DNA of 64,000 nucleotides from assembly GCA_903632075.3 (NCBI GenBank), contig CAHIKZ030000954.1, positions 2,143,501-2,207,500 of the forward strand, in the 5' to 3' direction. A program made the position numbers and the translations under genes. Of this stretch, positions 30,230 to 41,998 are shown one piece after another (positions within the stretch are counted from its first letter, which is position 1; the number at the start of each line of letters is the position of its first letter). A model generated the notes under the pieces. That model saw only the letters and a program-made list of their open reading frames with translations, had not been told where the DNA came from and made no database searches. Source of the DNA: Acanthosepion pharaonis. Its lineage: Eukaryota > Mollusca > Cephalopoda > Sepiida > Sepiidae.

Positions 30230-31120
30230 CAAGCCATGTCAGGCCCCCACACCGATTTTGGTTGGTATCTGTATAAGTGAACGTTTTGAGGCAGCCAGTC
30301 AGTTTGGAGTTTACAGTTTAAGGAGTTTCGCAGTTGAAGTCAGTTGCAGTTGGAGACCATTGCCTCATAGAAGCTGACCGAGAAATTCCATGCCCTTTTG
30401 ACTTTGACTTCCTACCAAAAGCAAGTTATATTGACGAACGACTTAAGATACCAAAACTCACTTAAGAAATGCAAAAGTGTCACAAATCCATAGAAACGGG
30501 CTGGGAGAGAAACACACTCCTGTATATAACAGATGGATAAAGATAATTTGTTATTTCTCAACATATTTGAACCTCTTGAGTTTGTTTTATTGCTTCTTTT
30601 ACTTACGCTTGTGCGATATCACCTTTATCCCAGATTCAGCTTGCACTACGGCCCAACACCTGATTGATTTCGTCTACCTAAGATCTAAATCACAATGTGG
30701 GTAGGTTAGACTTGAGATCAAAGTAGTTACTTTGGTAACCAGACGTTGGAAGTGAGCTGGAAACGGCAAAGCTGGTATCGAACCGGGAACGACCAGATCA
30801 ACCGGGACACAGGCTGGTGGCAGTGACAAAGAGTCAACCCCAAAACACTGGTGGAAACACCATAAAGCTTCACGCCGCAACTAGGAGTTGACCACGGGCC
30901 AACAGCGCAGTGTCATATATTGGCATCACAACCAGTGTGTGTTGGCACAGCCACCAACCACCAGTGGGTATCACAATTCTAAGCAGAAGTAATTTCCGCA
31001 CAAACAGACAGACAAACAACTTTATAAATATAGAGAACAACCATAAATAAAACTGCAATTTCAAAAGCTCAAGATCAAAATGGAAACCAAACAATGGCTA
31101 GCACATGTAACTTAAAGAGA
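30230..31120 (+). other. Possible LTR/leader of an unidentified retroelement
   Basis: The stretch is richer in G+C than its surroundings. It runs from gccatgtcaggcccccacac through an AT-rich T-run (30590-30640) to ctggtatcgaaccgggaacg at 30772-30791, which resembles the complement of a tRNA T-loop. This recalls an LTR followed by leader sequence, but I find no second copy, gag or pol. Confidence 0.25.
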
Positions 31121-31124
31121 AAAT

Positions 31125-31790
31125 AATGGAAATTCATTGTCACTCTGCAAAACTTTGGTTCTCTGTGTCGCGCCAGAAGGTTTTTCTCGTCTGAGTCCAT
31201 CCTTCACATCTACAAATCTACCATTCATCCTTGCATTGAATACTGTTGCCATATATGGTCTGGTGCCCCCCCCCCGTTCATCTCGAGGTTTTCGACAAAA
31301 TCCAAAGACGGATATGCAATGTGATCAGTCCTGACTTGTGGTCTCAACTCCAGTCACTTTCTCACCAACGTAATGTGGTTTCTCTGTGTCTTTTCTATAA
31401 ATATTTTCATGGCATTTCTTCTGACAAGCTAATTTCACTGGTGCCCTGATTGCATGAATTTAAGCGTGCTACTAGACTGGCATCTTGGTCCCACCTGTTT
31501 GCTGTTGAAACAGTTAAATGTAACCGCCTCTTCTATTCCAACAGCTTCTTTCTCTTACACTTCCCGACAGTAGAACTCCCTTCCACGTACTTACTTCCTG
31601 ATAATTATAATCTTCAAAATTTAAATGTAATGTCAATTGGCATCTTCTGATGCCTTGATCCACATTTTCTTTTTATCCTTTCCTCAATCCTCCCCCCCTA
31701 CACCCAGTCTTTTCTCTTACTTTCAGTCTCTGTAGCCCCTTGCGTATTAGTGGAACTCTCACTTTGCTTGGGGTGAAATGCTTAAAAAAA
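31125..31790 (+). pseudogene. Jockey-like LINE 3' end
   Basis: C-terminal coding region in shifted frames: YGLVPPP (degenerate WSGAPP), IQRRICNVISPDLWSQLQSL, LCLFYKYFHGISSDKLISLV and HEFKRATRLASWSHLF, then the 3' tail ttgcttggggtgaaatgctt plus A-tract near 31783. 5' truncated. Confidence 0.85.
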
Positions 31791-31964
31791 AGACAGGAAG
31801 GAAACCCCCATCAGTACTGAAAAGCACAATAACACCTACTGGATTTGAGAAACATATTTTCCCGAAAATTTGTTTTAAGAGAAATATTTTATAAATTTCA
31901 AGCAAAAGAAATATTGCTTGCTCAATCAAGGAATGTCAAATGTTTCTTTAGAGGGAAAAGGCTA

Positions 31965-32085
31965 ATATGCGTAATAAAAAAGGACCAGATGAGATATCCA
32001 CAGACATGGACAGAGCAACAAATATGGAGACATTAGACCAAGTATAAATAATGAAAACAATAATAGCTTCTCAACCAAGAAATTG
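31965..32085 (+). repeat. Single unit of the 28735-29090 tandem repeat
   Basis: aaggaccagatgagatatcc, agacatggacagagcaacaa and gaccaagtataaataatga match the array unit in order. Confidence 0.8.
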
Positions 32086-32369
32086 CCAAAAGGAACCTAA
32101 ATTTATTTAAGAGTTCATCGGTACATTTGATTATTTTGTCTGTTTAATTAATATTTTCTTTTTTTTTAAATTCACTTCTCACAATTTTAATCCTCACAAT
32201 TAAATTTTTCATTTTTTTCTAAGTTGATTACACTGGTTGCACTTCACTCCTTGACAACAATGCAGGTAGGTAAGCACTTCCTATTTTATCTTCAATAAAC
32301 ATTAACAATTTTTTAACCCTTTTAGTGGCACAAAAATAATATATAGTAATTCTGGTTTTTTGGTAGTTT

Positions 32370-32975
32370 ACTAAATAAACAATCAAAACTCATCTCAAAA
32401 TGCAGACATGAAAAAACTGTTTTACTATGTTACTTAAAAATTGAAAACTGAAAATAAACAAGAAGATAAATAAATAAAATAAAATAAAAACAAAAATAAA
32501 TAAAATAATAAAAAATAAATAAGTAAATAAACTAAGTAAATAATGAACAAATTAACAAACCACATGCACACAAATAAACACAAGAAAACATAGTAATAAC
32601 AACTCATAATAAAATAATAATAAATAAAAAAGTAAACTAACAATACTCTAAATAGCTAAAAACTGCATTTGGATCCACAATTATACCCACTCAATAGCCA
32701 CAAGAATAATTCCAAACACAACCGTTACTGCCCACAACTGTTAGAATAATACCATAGACTACCCACAATGCATCACTGACTTGTTTATATTAATAGTTGA
32801 ACAAAAACACAACACACATGGCTTGATGATTGTGTTTAGCATGAAACAGACTGTCTCCTCTAGATGTTAACTTCAATATCCACTTCCATAGTTATACATG
32901 CTCTATACCCGATATTGAGCACTTTAACCCATAAATATAACATACCTTAAAATTATATTTTTATCATATATATTA
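32370..32975 (+). repeat. Dispersed repeat D, longest copy
   Basis: Collinear with 12575-12985, with an expanded (AAAT)-rich middle (32460-32640). The 3' part (cccacaatgcatcactgac, agcatgaaacagactgtc, gatattgagcacttta) matches both other copies. Confidence 0.85.
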
Positions 32976-33480
32976 TAGTTATATTATAAATATAAGAGCA
33001 GTCCATGAGTATCTTTGTCATGTAGGAAGAAAATGAGTAACTACTGGCACTGAGAGTCGAGCGTGACACTCTGGACATATGAATATATTTTTTTAGTCAG
33101 GTGTATCAATAGCAGTGTCAGGCTACTGACTGGAGTGATTATTGAGTGACTATTGAGTGGCACTATCCACTCAATTGAGTGTGAATTATTGTGCATTGAT
33201 GATTTGGGTTTTGATTTAGGATTTACCAGACATTAAGCTGAGCCATGCTACTAACAAGGTATTCACTGAAATGGTTTATTATCTTTGGTTGACTTTTACT
33301 TTTTTCTTCTTAAGTATTTATTTGCAGTTGTAATTAAATACTGTTTTATCTTAACATTGAAGTCTTGAGTTATACATAATTATTAATGGCCACTGTACGT
33401 CACAAATAGAGAAATAGATTGGCCAAAGTCTTAGTGATCTCAAAAATTACATCAGAAATGAATTTCAAGAAATTAATACA
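32976..33480. other. No gene seen
   Basis: Contains a short local repeat of gagtg.ttattgagtg around 33130-33190. Confidence 0.4.
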
Positions 33481-33539
33481 CAAAGATGCTGCTGCAAAAA
33501 TGTTTGTCGAAGCAAAGAAGGTAGACTTCAAAGCTGTGT

Positions 33540-33970
33540 AAATTGTGTGAAAGAAACATTTGAGAATAACTTTGTCCTACACTTACGAACTCCACATTAA
33601 CAATAAAATCCCTTTCCTTGATGTATTAGTCGATGTCAGTAGGCTTAATTTTACCACCTCCCTTTACCAAAAAAACACTAGTTGAAACTCATGTTTACTC
33701 AGCTACAAAAGTGAATGTTCTCACAGATACAAAATAGCTGTTATAACAAACATGATTTACCAAGCCAAAGTAATCTTTTTTTTTTCTTTTTTGGACATAT
33801 TATTGTATAAGGAACTTAGGAATATTAAACAGACCCTAATCCACAATAATTTCCCTAACCACATTTTAGCCATAACAAAATTTAGAAAAAATGATGCCAG
33901 ACCCCTCCCTGATGCAAACAGAAATAAACACAATATTAACTTATTCTATCATAACTATTGTAACCTAAGG
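33540..33970 (+). pseudogene. Penelope-like element, RT C-terminal part
   Basis: Frames in order read TYELHINNKIPFLDVLV, TSLYQKN, then SYKSECSHRYKIAVITNMIYQ and LLYKELRNIKQTLIHNNFPN. This is the 'FLDV' region after the Penelope-type RT palm. Stops near 33690. It is a different subfamily from 16990-18290. Repeat A interrupts it at 33971. Confidence 0.7.
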
Positions 33971-34170
33971 AAGGTTACTGAATAGAATAATCAAACAAAG
34001 ATTGGTAATGAACGATAATACTTAGGACTAGAACAACACATATAAGATTCGCCAGCAGCGCGTCGAAGTGGTCAACTGGTAGAAGTGAGTCCGCAATGAA
34101 TCTTCAACTCTATCCCACGTTCAGTATTCACTACTGTATTTATGGGAATGGGGGGGGGATACCCATTATC
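33971..34170 (-). repeat. Dispersed repeat A, copy 2
   Basis: Reverse complement of 1775-1988 over ~200 bp. It sits between the RT part and the C-terminal part of the Penelope-like element. Confidence 0.8.
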
Positions 34171-34879
34171 ATCCATAGTTATGCTACAACAATAACCAAA
34201 TGCACCCTGATTATAAACAGGATGAAAAATCAAATAAAAACATAATTCATAATTCACTGGTGCAATATCATTCAATGATCCTAACAAACACATTTATCAT
34301 CATCTACTAAAAGTTTAAAACATCTAACTTAACTTTTACCACACTGCAGGCAACAATAGTTGACGTAAAGTTCTCTCCTTTTGCTACTCTAGGTGTATTC
34401 TGTCACCTTGAAATGGTTGCTATAAACACTTGTCAACTGTTATTTCTAGTATTTTAAGCTGGAAATCACCTACTACTGCTTTAGAACAAGGCTAAACTCC
34501 TGTTTTCCAATGCCATTTTGAATTCTTCTAGATTCTAAATGAGGTGTAACATCAATTAAATCCACGTTAATTTTTCACAATTGTTTCAATTTTTTTGTTT
34601 TCAATGTCAAAACATGCATGCAAAACGTAATGCATTACATCAAAATATTACTCATTCATTCTTTTATTAGTGTACAAAAAATAAAATCTATTTGCCCAAT
34701 ACAAAGAAAGTTATAACAATTTTAAAACAGTACATGTTCAGGTTTTTGCACCCTCAAAAAAATGCAGTGGCAGGGGGAACAATTCTAGAAAGAAATTAGT
34801 CAGGTAAAGGTTAATTATTACCAACAACACGGGAGCTTATAAATCCCCCCCATACAAAAATAATGTTATCTATGAATTC
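34171..34879. other. No gene seen
   Basis: Possibly decayed Penelope-like sequence; nothing specific. Confidence 0.35.
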
Positions 34880-35200
34880 TCATTCCCTCTGGAATCGCCA
34901 ACACTAATAATAAAAAAACAGCATTAAATACTTATATTGAGCATATGCACACAGATTTGCCTGTCACCTGTCGAAACTCAGTGCAATCCATGCGCACATT
35001 GACCAGCACATCATGAACAACCAAAATACAACTATCAACATAAGACAAATATTAGTAGATAACACCGAAATACTCTATAGTACCCAATGCAAGGAAAGAC
35101 TCAAAACTCTAGAAACTATTACTATACAAAATCAACAGCCCACATTTCATAAAATATCATTCACCAGGAGATGCTATCCTGAAGTGCATATGATATAATT
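34880..35200 (+). pseudogene. Penelope-like element, C-terminal end
   Basis: The frame 35013-35198 reads VDNTEILYSTQCKERLKTLE and then IQNQQPTFHKISF, matching the 'NT.IL....RL..LE...I....P..N' ending after the GIY-YIG domain of Penelope-like proteins. The GIY-YIG core itself is not found between 34170 and 34880. Confidence 0.6.
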
Positions 35201-36354
35201 AATGTGTGCACATATTTTTATTAATATTATATAAAAAAAAATAAATAAATAAATATCATTCTTTTTGTGTAACCTCATTCCCTGTAGGCATTACACATGA
35301 TAACAAAACACATGATGTCAAAGTAGACCATTTCAAATGTCCAGCTTCCCAAAGAATACCAGGATGCAGACAAAAGAATTCTGTCACACAGACATCACAT
35401 CAGTTCTTGATAATGACTAAAAGTCAAAAATACTTGAACAAAAATTACAAAATATGAACTTTACAAATTTGAGACAGTTCATCTACAACTTTACTCAATG
35501 TTTTATCTGAAAATTGGAAAAATACAATGAAAATTAAACAGGCCGACCTTGTTGGTTCTTTTTAATCAAACTTATTTGGATGAATAAATGCTGCCTAAAA
35601 CAATACCCAGATATTACTGCCTTTCCACAACTTAGTTACATTTTCAAAATATCACGTCTGTCTTGCAGAATTCTTGATGATATTTCTAAAGACAATGGAT
35701 CACTTGCTGGCACCCATCTCTTCTTTTAAGTAAAATTCAACCGGTTGTACCAGCAGCAATAATTAATCTCCTGTGGCTGGTTTTAAGAGGTGAGCTCATG
35801 CCTTTTGCCTGAGTATAAGTGCAAAATGATTGTTTCTGAGTTACAATGACCCATGCTTAATACCGTTGCGACATGTCTGGGTATATGTGTACTGAAGATG
35901 TTTTATGGGTAGGTCGGCTGCATGATAATAGATGAGTGGACATTTCACATGTACACTGGGAATTCCCAGCCTTAACTTGGCTTACCTTGCACAACAGCTG
36001 CTTACTTGTTAATATCCTTTAAGTAAGCAGCTTCCATATTTTGTATGTCTGACAGTAATTCAAGTATAAAGTAACTGAGTAGACACTTCCTTGCATTTTT
36101 TTTATTACCAAGTGATGTGTGTCGATAAAAACACTTGAAACTTTTTAGTTGTTCATAAGAAGAATGAGTGGTGAAATTTCTGATATGAAAAATGTTTCTT
36201 TTTATGATGTTTAGCAGAGATTTTTTTTTTCTTTACCATAAACTAGTCATTCCCAAACTTTTTTTCTCTGGGCCACATTTTCGAAATGAAAATTTGTTCG
36301 TGGCTCACCAAATTTGATATGATAAAAAGTTGATTTAAAAATAAAAAAAAAAAC
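35201..36354. other. No gene seen
   Basis: AT-rich. 35540-35960 starts and ends with aggccgacctt and ggtaggtcggct, short inverse words that may bound a small element; the evidence is thin. Confidence 0.35.
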
Positions 36355-36465
36355 AAAGAGATTGTTACAGGAAGATAACTGCGAATTTGAAATCAGAACA
36401 TTATGATTGATAACTCTCTCCTCCAATTTCTGGAGTTATAACTTTGAATAAATAATTATAAACCC
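36355..36465 (+). repeat. Dispersed repeat F, copy 2
   Basis: Matches 16205-16320 (gataactgcgaatttgaaat, ttgataactctctcctccaa). Confidence 0.65.
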
Positions 36466-37195
36466 CCTTACATTTATATATGCAAAAGTAATCGTAAAAA
36501 TGAGAAACAGAAAGATGTAGAAACAACAAAATGAGTATTGTTTATTATCTGGTTGATGTTGGAGAAACGAAACAGTAATAACCAAGTAATATGGTGGTTT
36601 GGGATGTGATCCATGTAAATATGGATCAGAATCACTCAAAGGATACAATAAAGAATGAGCAAATGTTTAACAATAAAGGGTTAAAATCAGATAATGATTA
36701 AAAAAGAAAAAAAATGTTTTTTTTCATCTTTGAATTTTTATTGGAAATAAAAAGATAAATGTTTCAATGAGAATGGAAAGAAAATTTTTGTTGAATCGAT
36801 ATTTTATATGAGTTTTCCATGTCTCCCTGTTTAAAAATTAGTTTTGAGAATTTCACAATGTTTGTACATAAAGACCACAACCTCAGGATGTTTTTCGTTG
36901 GTTTAAATCCCGTGAATTAACGATAATTATAGTTGTTATAATTAATTTTATTTATTAATTTTTTTATGGGCGCCTGGAATATTTGTTCTGAAAACATTTG
37001 ACAGACCATTTGAGTCCGAGTAAAATAAATAACATGAAACAATGGATATAAAACAAATGACAATGCATGTATTAAGAAAAGTATTTGAATGTATGCCTAA
37101 TTGAAATGAAAAGAACAGATATTAAAACTAGCTATAAGAATGGGCTGCCTTTTGTGATATCCTGTGTAACAAGGATTTGTATTTTGCCCTGTACC
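36466..37195. other. No gene seen
   Basis: AT-rich; no motif recognised. Confidence 0.4.
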
Positions 37196-37335
37196 ATTGA
37201 TAGAATGTATGTCTGTGTCTGTATGTGTTTAACAAGCATCTGTGGTAGAATGTATGTATGTATGTGTGTGTGTGGGTGCGTGTAGCAAGCATCTGTGGTA
37301 GAATGTGTGTGTTTGTGGTAGAATGTATGTGATTA
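37196..37335 (+). repeat. GT-rich minisatellite
   Basis: The word aagcatctgtggtagaatgt recurs at 37234-37253 and 37287-37306, with degenerate partners at 37200 and 37315, separated by GTAT/GT runs. Confidence 0.8.
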
Positions 37336-37609
37336 TACATGGTTGACCTAATGTTCCCGGTTTGAACATGAAGGAAATGTTTGATTTTTTATAGACTTAA
37401 AGAGCTCCCTTTACAGGAGTTTTTAGCAAAGCCAAGTGGGCATAACACACACACACACACACTGAGAATACCTGGTTGAGTTGATATTCCTGTTTTTTAT
37501 TTTCTTAAACAGTAAAATTAATAACAACCAGAGCCTGAATTGAGAAATCCCACTAAAGAAAAATTCTGTCAGGAATCGAACCTTTAATATTTTGAAGAGG
37601 AGTAGAGGT
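37336..37609. other. No gene seen; (CA)n at 37446-37463
   Basis: Contains a (CA)n run and, near 37570, caggaatcgaacctt, a B-box-like word on the minus strand. Confidence 0.4.
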
Positions 37610-37745
37610 TTTTAACCCTTGTTTCCTGTTTAAGATTGGGTTCCTCGTTACTTCTAAAGTCTTTTATTCTCTTCACATCCAGTAGCCACTTGCATTTTAG
37701 AGGTCTCATCACCTTACTTGGGGTGAATTGATTAAATAAAAAATA
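37610..37745 (+). repeat. Jockey-like LINE 3' tail
   Basis: Carries the family's terminal words (ccagtagccacttgcatttt, ccttacttggggtgaattga) and an A-rich end. Confidence 0.7.
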
Positions 37746-39027
37746 AACAAATGGTACCAACACAGACTTTCTGGAAAAAAAAACAAAAAACTCTGTAAAT
37801 AGATTTTTTAAATACTTTCTTTGAACTTAAATTTTGGTTCTATTTGAAAGATAATGCCCTAAAAAGCTAATTCAAATTAAAGGAAAATTAATCTCCATAT
37901 TTATGAATAAAATTTTTAGGCATTTTTAAAACATTGGCATGTTTTTTCATCACTCATCAATCTGCCATTAGATACAAAAAATATGAGAAATAAGGTTGGA
38001 TAAAAAATTGTGGGGGTTCACTCACATCATAGCAGCAGAAATTAGTCTCGTGTTCACAGAGATAAAAGCATACTTGACAGAAAATAAAATGTACAGAAAT
38101 AACAGGAAAAGCATGATAAATTGTATGTTAATTTCATATAATTTATTTATACTTTTGTGTGTATTGTTGTGTATATTTTTTAGGTTACAATTATTTTATG
38201 GTACATGTGATAAAAGGGAGAATTTACTCCATAGTATTACAAGCCATATCACAGAGAGAAGCTAGACACATGTTGCCCATACCAAGGTTCATGGCATGAT
38301 GTCTGTATTTTGCCGCAGGAACAGATTTTGTTGCATGCTAAGAGTATTTTTATTATTTTTAACTTTTGTTTAATTTATTTTATACAATATTTTTATGTTA
38401 TTGTTTTATTTTATTTATAATTTTCATTATTATTATTATTATTTTACACGTTATTTTTATTTATTTATAATAATAATAATAATATTCCTATAAAATCCTT
38501 TCAAAAAATTAGTGTTTATATTTTGCAGACGAAACTGAATCTAGTAGATATAGATTCTTTTTTGTTTTTTTTGTTTTTTTGTTTTTTTGTTTTTTAATGC
38601 TCTTTCCACTGTAAACATTATAATGCAGATAAATCGCATTAGAAGAGTTTTATTTTTAAGGAGAACCACGCCCAGGTTTTAAAAAATCTACCAAAAATCA
38701 GCTCATTGTTAAATGTATGGTTATTATAATAAAATTAAAATGTCACATGGTATTTGTTATTAATCTTTTTATATTACTATTTGCTTTTGCTTCTGATATT
38801 TTTGTGTCTTTAATTTTGGATTTTTTTCTTTTACTTGAAAAATAAAGAAAAATCTACCTTCTTTTTAAAGACATTTGATGTTAACTGACAATGCTACTAT
38901 TATTAGAACTCATTATACAGGATTAATTCAGAACTAAAGTATCTTAGGACAGAACGCCATCATAAGGCAAAAACTCTTCTCTATGCCATGTCTCATCACA
39001 GCATGAACAATTATCACAGCCTCCCAT
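37746..39027. other. No gene seen
   Basis: Strongly AT-rich with (TTTTTG)n at 38558-38594 and (TAA)n near 38467-38482. No element recognised. Confidence 0.45.
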
Positions 39028-39405
39028 ACGCTTACAGCCACATCACATTGAAACATCAGTTTCCATATGATCACCAAATACCAAGCCTGGTCAGTACCTA
39101 GCTGGGTGACCGCTTGGGAATATCACATAATGAAGGCTTAAATGTGTCGTTGATTTAATGGATAATGGCTCAGAATTGTTTATCGGAGAGCAGAGTTCCA
39201 ATTTCTGTCGAGTTAGTTATATTCACTTATGCAGTAAAGGTATGAATCCATCTCCCTCATCTATGGGTTGATTAGTAAAACTTGTATATAGTAAATCATT
39301 ATCATCTCAAAAAAAAAGTTCTTACAATCTAAAAAGAAAAACATTTTCTGGCTTTAAATAATCTGCAAAAAGTTGATAAGCTGTAGAAAATGAATCAATC
39401 AATGA
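39028..39405 (+). repeat. Chimeric 5S rRNA/tRNA SINE, copy 2
   Basis: 39028-39139 aligns with 5S rRNA (cttacagccacatcacattg, aacatcagtttccatatgatcacc, ggtcagtacctagctgggtgaccgc, ttgggaatatc). The tRNA-like head follows at 39140-39215, then the same body and tail as 19341-19857 (ctatgggttgattagtaaaa, ttgataagctgtagaaaatg). This copy preserves the 5S internal control region better than copy 1. Confidence 0.88.
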
Positions 39406-39559
39406 AATACTGATTTATCTACACAAGCATATCTCTTTACATTCTCTGGAATATAAATGTCTAGAAACTACCATGGCCACAAGATGAGGGATCAGTTTAT
39501 ATATTGATTGTAATATCAAATTGATACCCCACTTTATATTCACATTATAATTTCTTGTT

Positions 39560-39650
39560 TATCAAATTCTGATTAGATATGAATCTACCACTTCCCCCCA
39601 GCTATGGGTTAATTAGTAAGACTTGTATTCCTAAATCATTATTATCTATT
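39560..39650 (+). repeat. SINE body fragment
   Basis: gatatgaatctaccacttcc and agctatgggttaattagtaa match the SINE bodies; no head. Confidence 0.75.
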
Positions 39651-40145
39651 GCTGCCACATATGATCTGGTGCTCCCGCTATGTATCTAGAGTTCCTTGAT
39701 AAAATCCAAAGAAGAATCTGCAATATTATTGGTCCTGATCTGGCGTCTCAACTTCACTCACTTTTCCAATGCCGTAAAATCACCACACTGTGCCTTTTCT
39801 AGAAATATTTTCATGGCAATTGTTCAGATGAGCTCTTCACAATGGTACCTAGATTTTATCAATTTAAGCACAGTACTAGACTGGTGTCAAGATCTCATCA
39901 ATTTACAGTTGACTAGATGTAACCGTAAATTCTATGCTAACAGTTTCTTTTCTCACACTTCTCACTTGTGGAACTCTCTTCCAACTCCATGCTTTCCAGC
40001 CAACTTTCAAAAATTTAAATGCAATATCAATTTCTATCTACTGCCCTCTTGATTGTTTCTCTTTTCTTCTCACTCAGTAATAAAGTTTCTGTTTTCTAAT
40101 TCTTCCACACCCAGTAACCCCAAATTTTAAACCCAGTTTGGGGGT
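39640..40145 (+). pseudogene. Jockey-like LINE 3' half
   Basis: Starts ttgctgccacatatgatctg; the frames carry IQRRICNIIGPDLASQLHSL-type residues and NRKFYANSFFSHTSHLWNSL, then PCFPANFQKFKCNINFYLL. The terminal tail is altered (ccccaaattttaaacccagtttgggg). Confidence 0.8.
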
Positions 40146-40159
40146 TAACTATTTTCCCA

Positions 40160-40330
40160 TATGTGGGACACTAACAGGTGTTACCACCCCACGTCAGGAT
40201 GGACCTGGGAACAACAGCAATTAAGAGGTGGTTCCAAACTCCTCAAAATCTCCTGATTAGAGGTCTTGCTGCCAGATGTAGTTTATCATCATACCCAGGA
40301 CTTCTTTGCTGTTCTAGTTCACTTTTGGAT
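40160..40330 (+). repeat. Dispersed repeat E, copy 2
   Basis: gggacactaacaggtgttac, atggacctgggaacaacagcaatt and gaggtcttgctgccagatgt shared with 20825-21000 and 62130-62205. Confidence 0.75.
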
Positions 40331-40359
40331 TTCAGTGTCACATTATCCATCCTCTGCTA

Positions 40360-40900
40360 AAACACTTTCCAGATATTTAAACTTCTGTATTTGCTTGATT
40401 TTGACCTCTCCCATTCATAGTTTGCATATTGGACTTTTTCTCTTGCTGAAAACCATATATTCTGTCATCCTGCAGTTGATGCTTAGTTTTTTCTTCTTAC
40501 TTTCCTTTAATACCTTTTCTAAGAGTTCGTTCAGTTTTCATTCTGTATTTGCCAGCCACACAGTGTTATCGGTGTATCTTTTAGCGTTAAGATTGTGGCT
40601 GCTGATAATAATCCTGGTAGGCACTCCTCCTCCCTTAAGATAATCTCGCTGTATAAGTTAAATAAATCCTGCAAGAAGACACATTCTTGTCTTAGACCGC
40701 TTTCTATTTTTGTGCATTTACTTAATTCATTTTCTGTCTGTATGCAAGCAGTTTGCTTCTAGAATAAGTTATTGATTTTTTTAATATTCTTCCCAAATAT
40801 GTTGAGTTGTTTGATTTTTACATTTCCAATTCATAGCTAGCACCACAGGTTGTCCCTTTTCTTACAATATTCCTTTCTTCTCATTTTCTTTCACTATCAT
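40360..40900 (-). pseudogene. RTE-like LINE reverse transcriptase
   Basis: On the minus strand, 40700-40600 reads LRQECVFLQDLFNLYSEIIL-like residues (family pattern (V/L)RQGCVLSPDLFNLYSE), then LPGLLSAATILTLKDT where the YADD should lie. 40480-40380 corresponds to the 'MV.SKR.SP.C.L..G...IKQ...F.YL' block. The YADD itself is degraded. Related to 8005-9420. Confidence 0.7.
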
Positions 40901-41139
40901 GTGTAGCAGTTCCTAATGGTCGGTACAGTTTTAACATAAGCCCATTCAGATGACACCATGTTGATGGCCAATGGGAAGTGGATTGTTGTATTCTATCAAG
41001 AAGTTTTGCAAATTTGTAATGATAAAAAGTGCAGAGTGAGAGACTTGTTTCCCCTGAATTCTTACCACTTGACCACCAATTTCTACCTTTGGAGTTCATG
41101 TTCTTTGTTATTTGGTGGTAGTGTGGGGGGGGGGGGGTC
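40901..41139. other. No gene seen; G-tract at 41123-41137
   Basis: The only notable word is a run of about 14 G at 41123-41137. Confidence 0.4.
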
Positions 41140-41390
41140 TAACTATTATTCATCAATACAAGGCTCAAGAGCAACTCAAGGTGGAGGCTTGCTAAATGAG
41201 ATTGCTATAAGGGCTTAAAGGGAGGAGCATATTATGTGCATATCTAGGATAGATATTGGTTAACCCTAGACTTGAAAAGGTTAAAATTGTAGCTGTCAGG
41301 GAAGCATTCTCTCGGGACTCAGTTCCACAAAGTGACAGTTCTGGGAAAGAAGCTGTCTGGGACTTCCTCCTTAGCAAAGTGATCTTGACC
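41140..41390 (+). repeat. Dispersed repeat G, copy 2
   Basis: Matches the order of blocks in 6500-6690 (see there). The minus frame 41377-41192 has no recognised domain. Confidence 0.6.
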
Positions 41391-41780
41391 TGGCATCACA
41401 ACTTCAGTCTCTTTTTCACTGGGATGTGACATCCCTCGCTTTTCAAAACATATTTTCATGGCAATTGTTCTAGTGAATTTTCCTAGCTTAGTGTCTCAAC
41501 TGCATGCTACTAGATTGGCAACTAGGTCTCACCCTTTTACTGTTAAAATGGCTATATGCAACCATATGTACTATTTTAATAGTTTCTTTTCTCACCCGTG
41601 GAATGCCCTTCTGAATTCTTGTTTCTCTGCTTCCTACAATCTTTAATTAAAATTTAAAGGCAACACTAATGATCTTCTGTCTTCCAAGAAAGCTGTTCAT
41701 TTATTAACCTTTTTTCTCAATCTATTTCACTTCCAGTAACCTCTTCCAGTAACCTTGCTTGGGATGAAATGATTTTTTAA
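41375..41780 (+). repeat. Jockey-like LINE 3' end, plus copy of a tail-to-tail pair
   Basis: Codes for degraded C-terminal residues and ends ccttgcttgggatgaaatga followed by a T/A run. Confidence 0.75.
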
Positions 41781-41998
41781 AATCCCAAGCAAGGCAATAA
41801 AGCCACTAAAATACAGGAGGTTACTGTGTGTGAAAGAATATAAGGAAAAGAAAAACATTATTAAGGACCAAGAACAGGAATTAAGAAGACAGGAGATAAC
41901 AATTGACATTGCATTTAAGTTTTTGAAGATCAAAGTTGACTGGAAAGCATGGAGCTGGAAGAGAGTTCCACAAGCAAGTGCAAGAAAAAAAACACTTG
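41765..41998 (-). repeat. Jockey-like LINE 3' end, minus copy of a tail-to-tail pair
   Basis: aatcccaagcaaggcaataa then agccactaaaatacaggagg is the inverse of the LINE 3' terminus; the block continues upstream to agctggaagagagttccaca. It shares its terminus with the plus copy, forming a palindromic junction at 41754-41798. Confidence 0.8.

Noticed and set aside
35540..35960. Element bounded by aggccgacctt/ggtaggtcggct
   Set aside because: The inverse words are only about 9-10 bp and no target duplication or second copy was found.
39028..39139. Functional 5S rRNA gene
   Set aside because: Several changes in paired regions, no terminator T-run at its 3' end, and it is fused to a SINE body shared with other copies.
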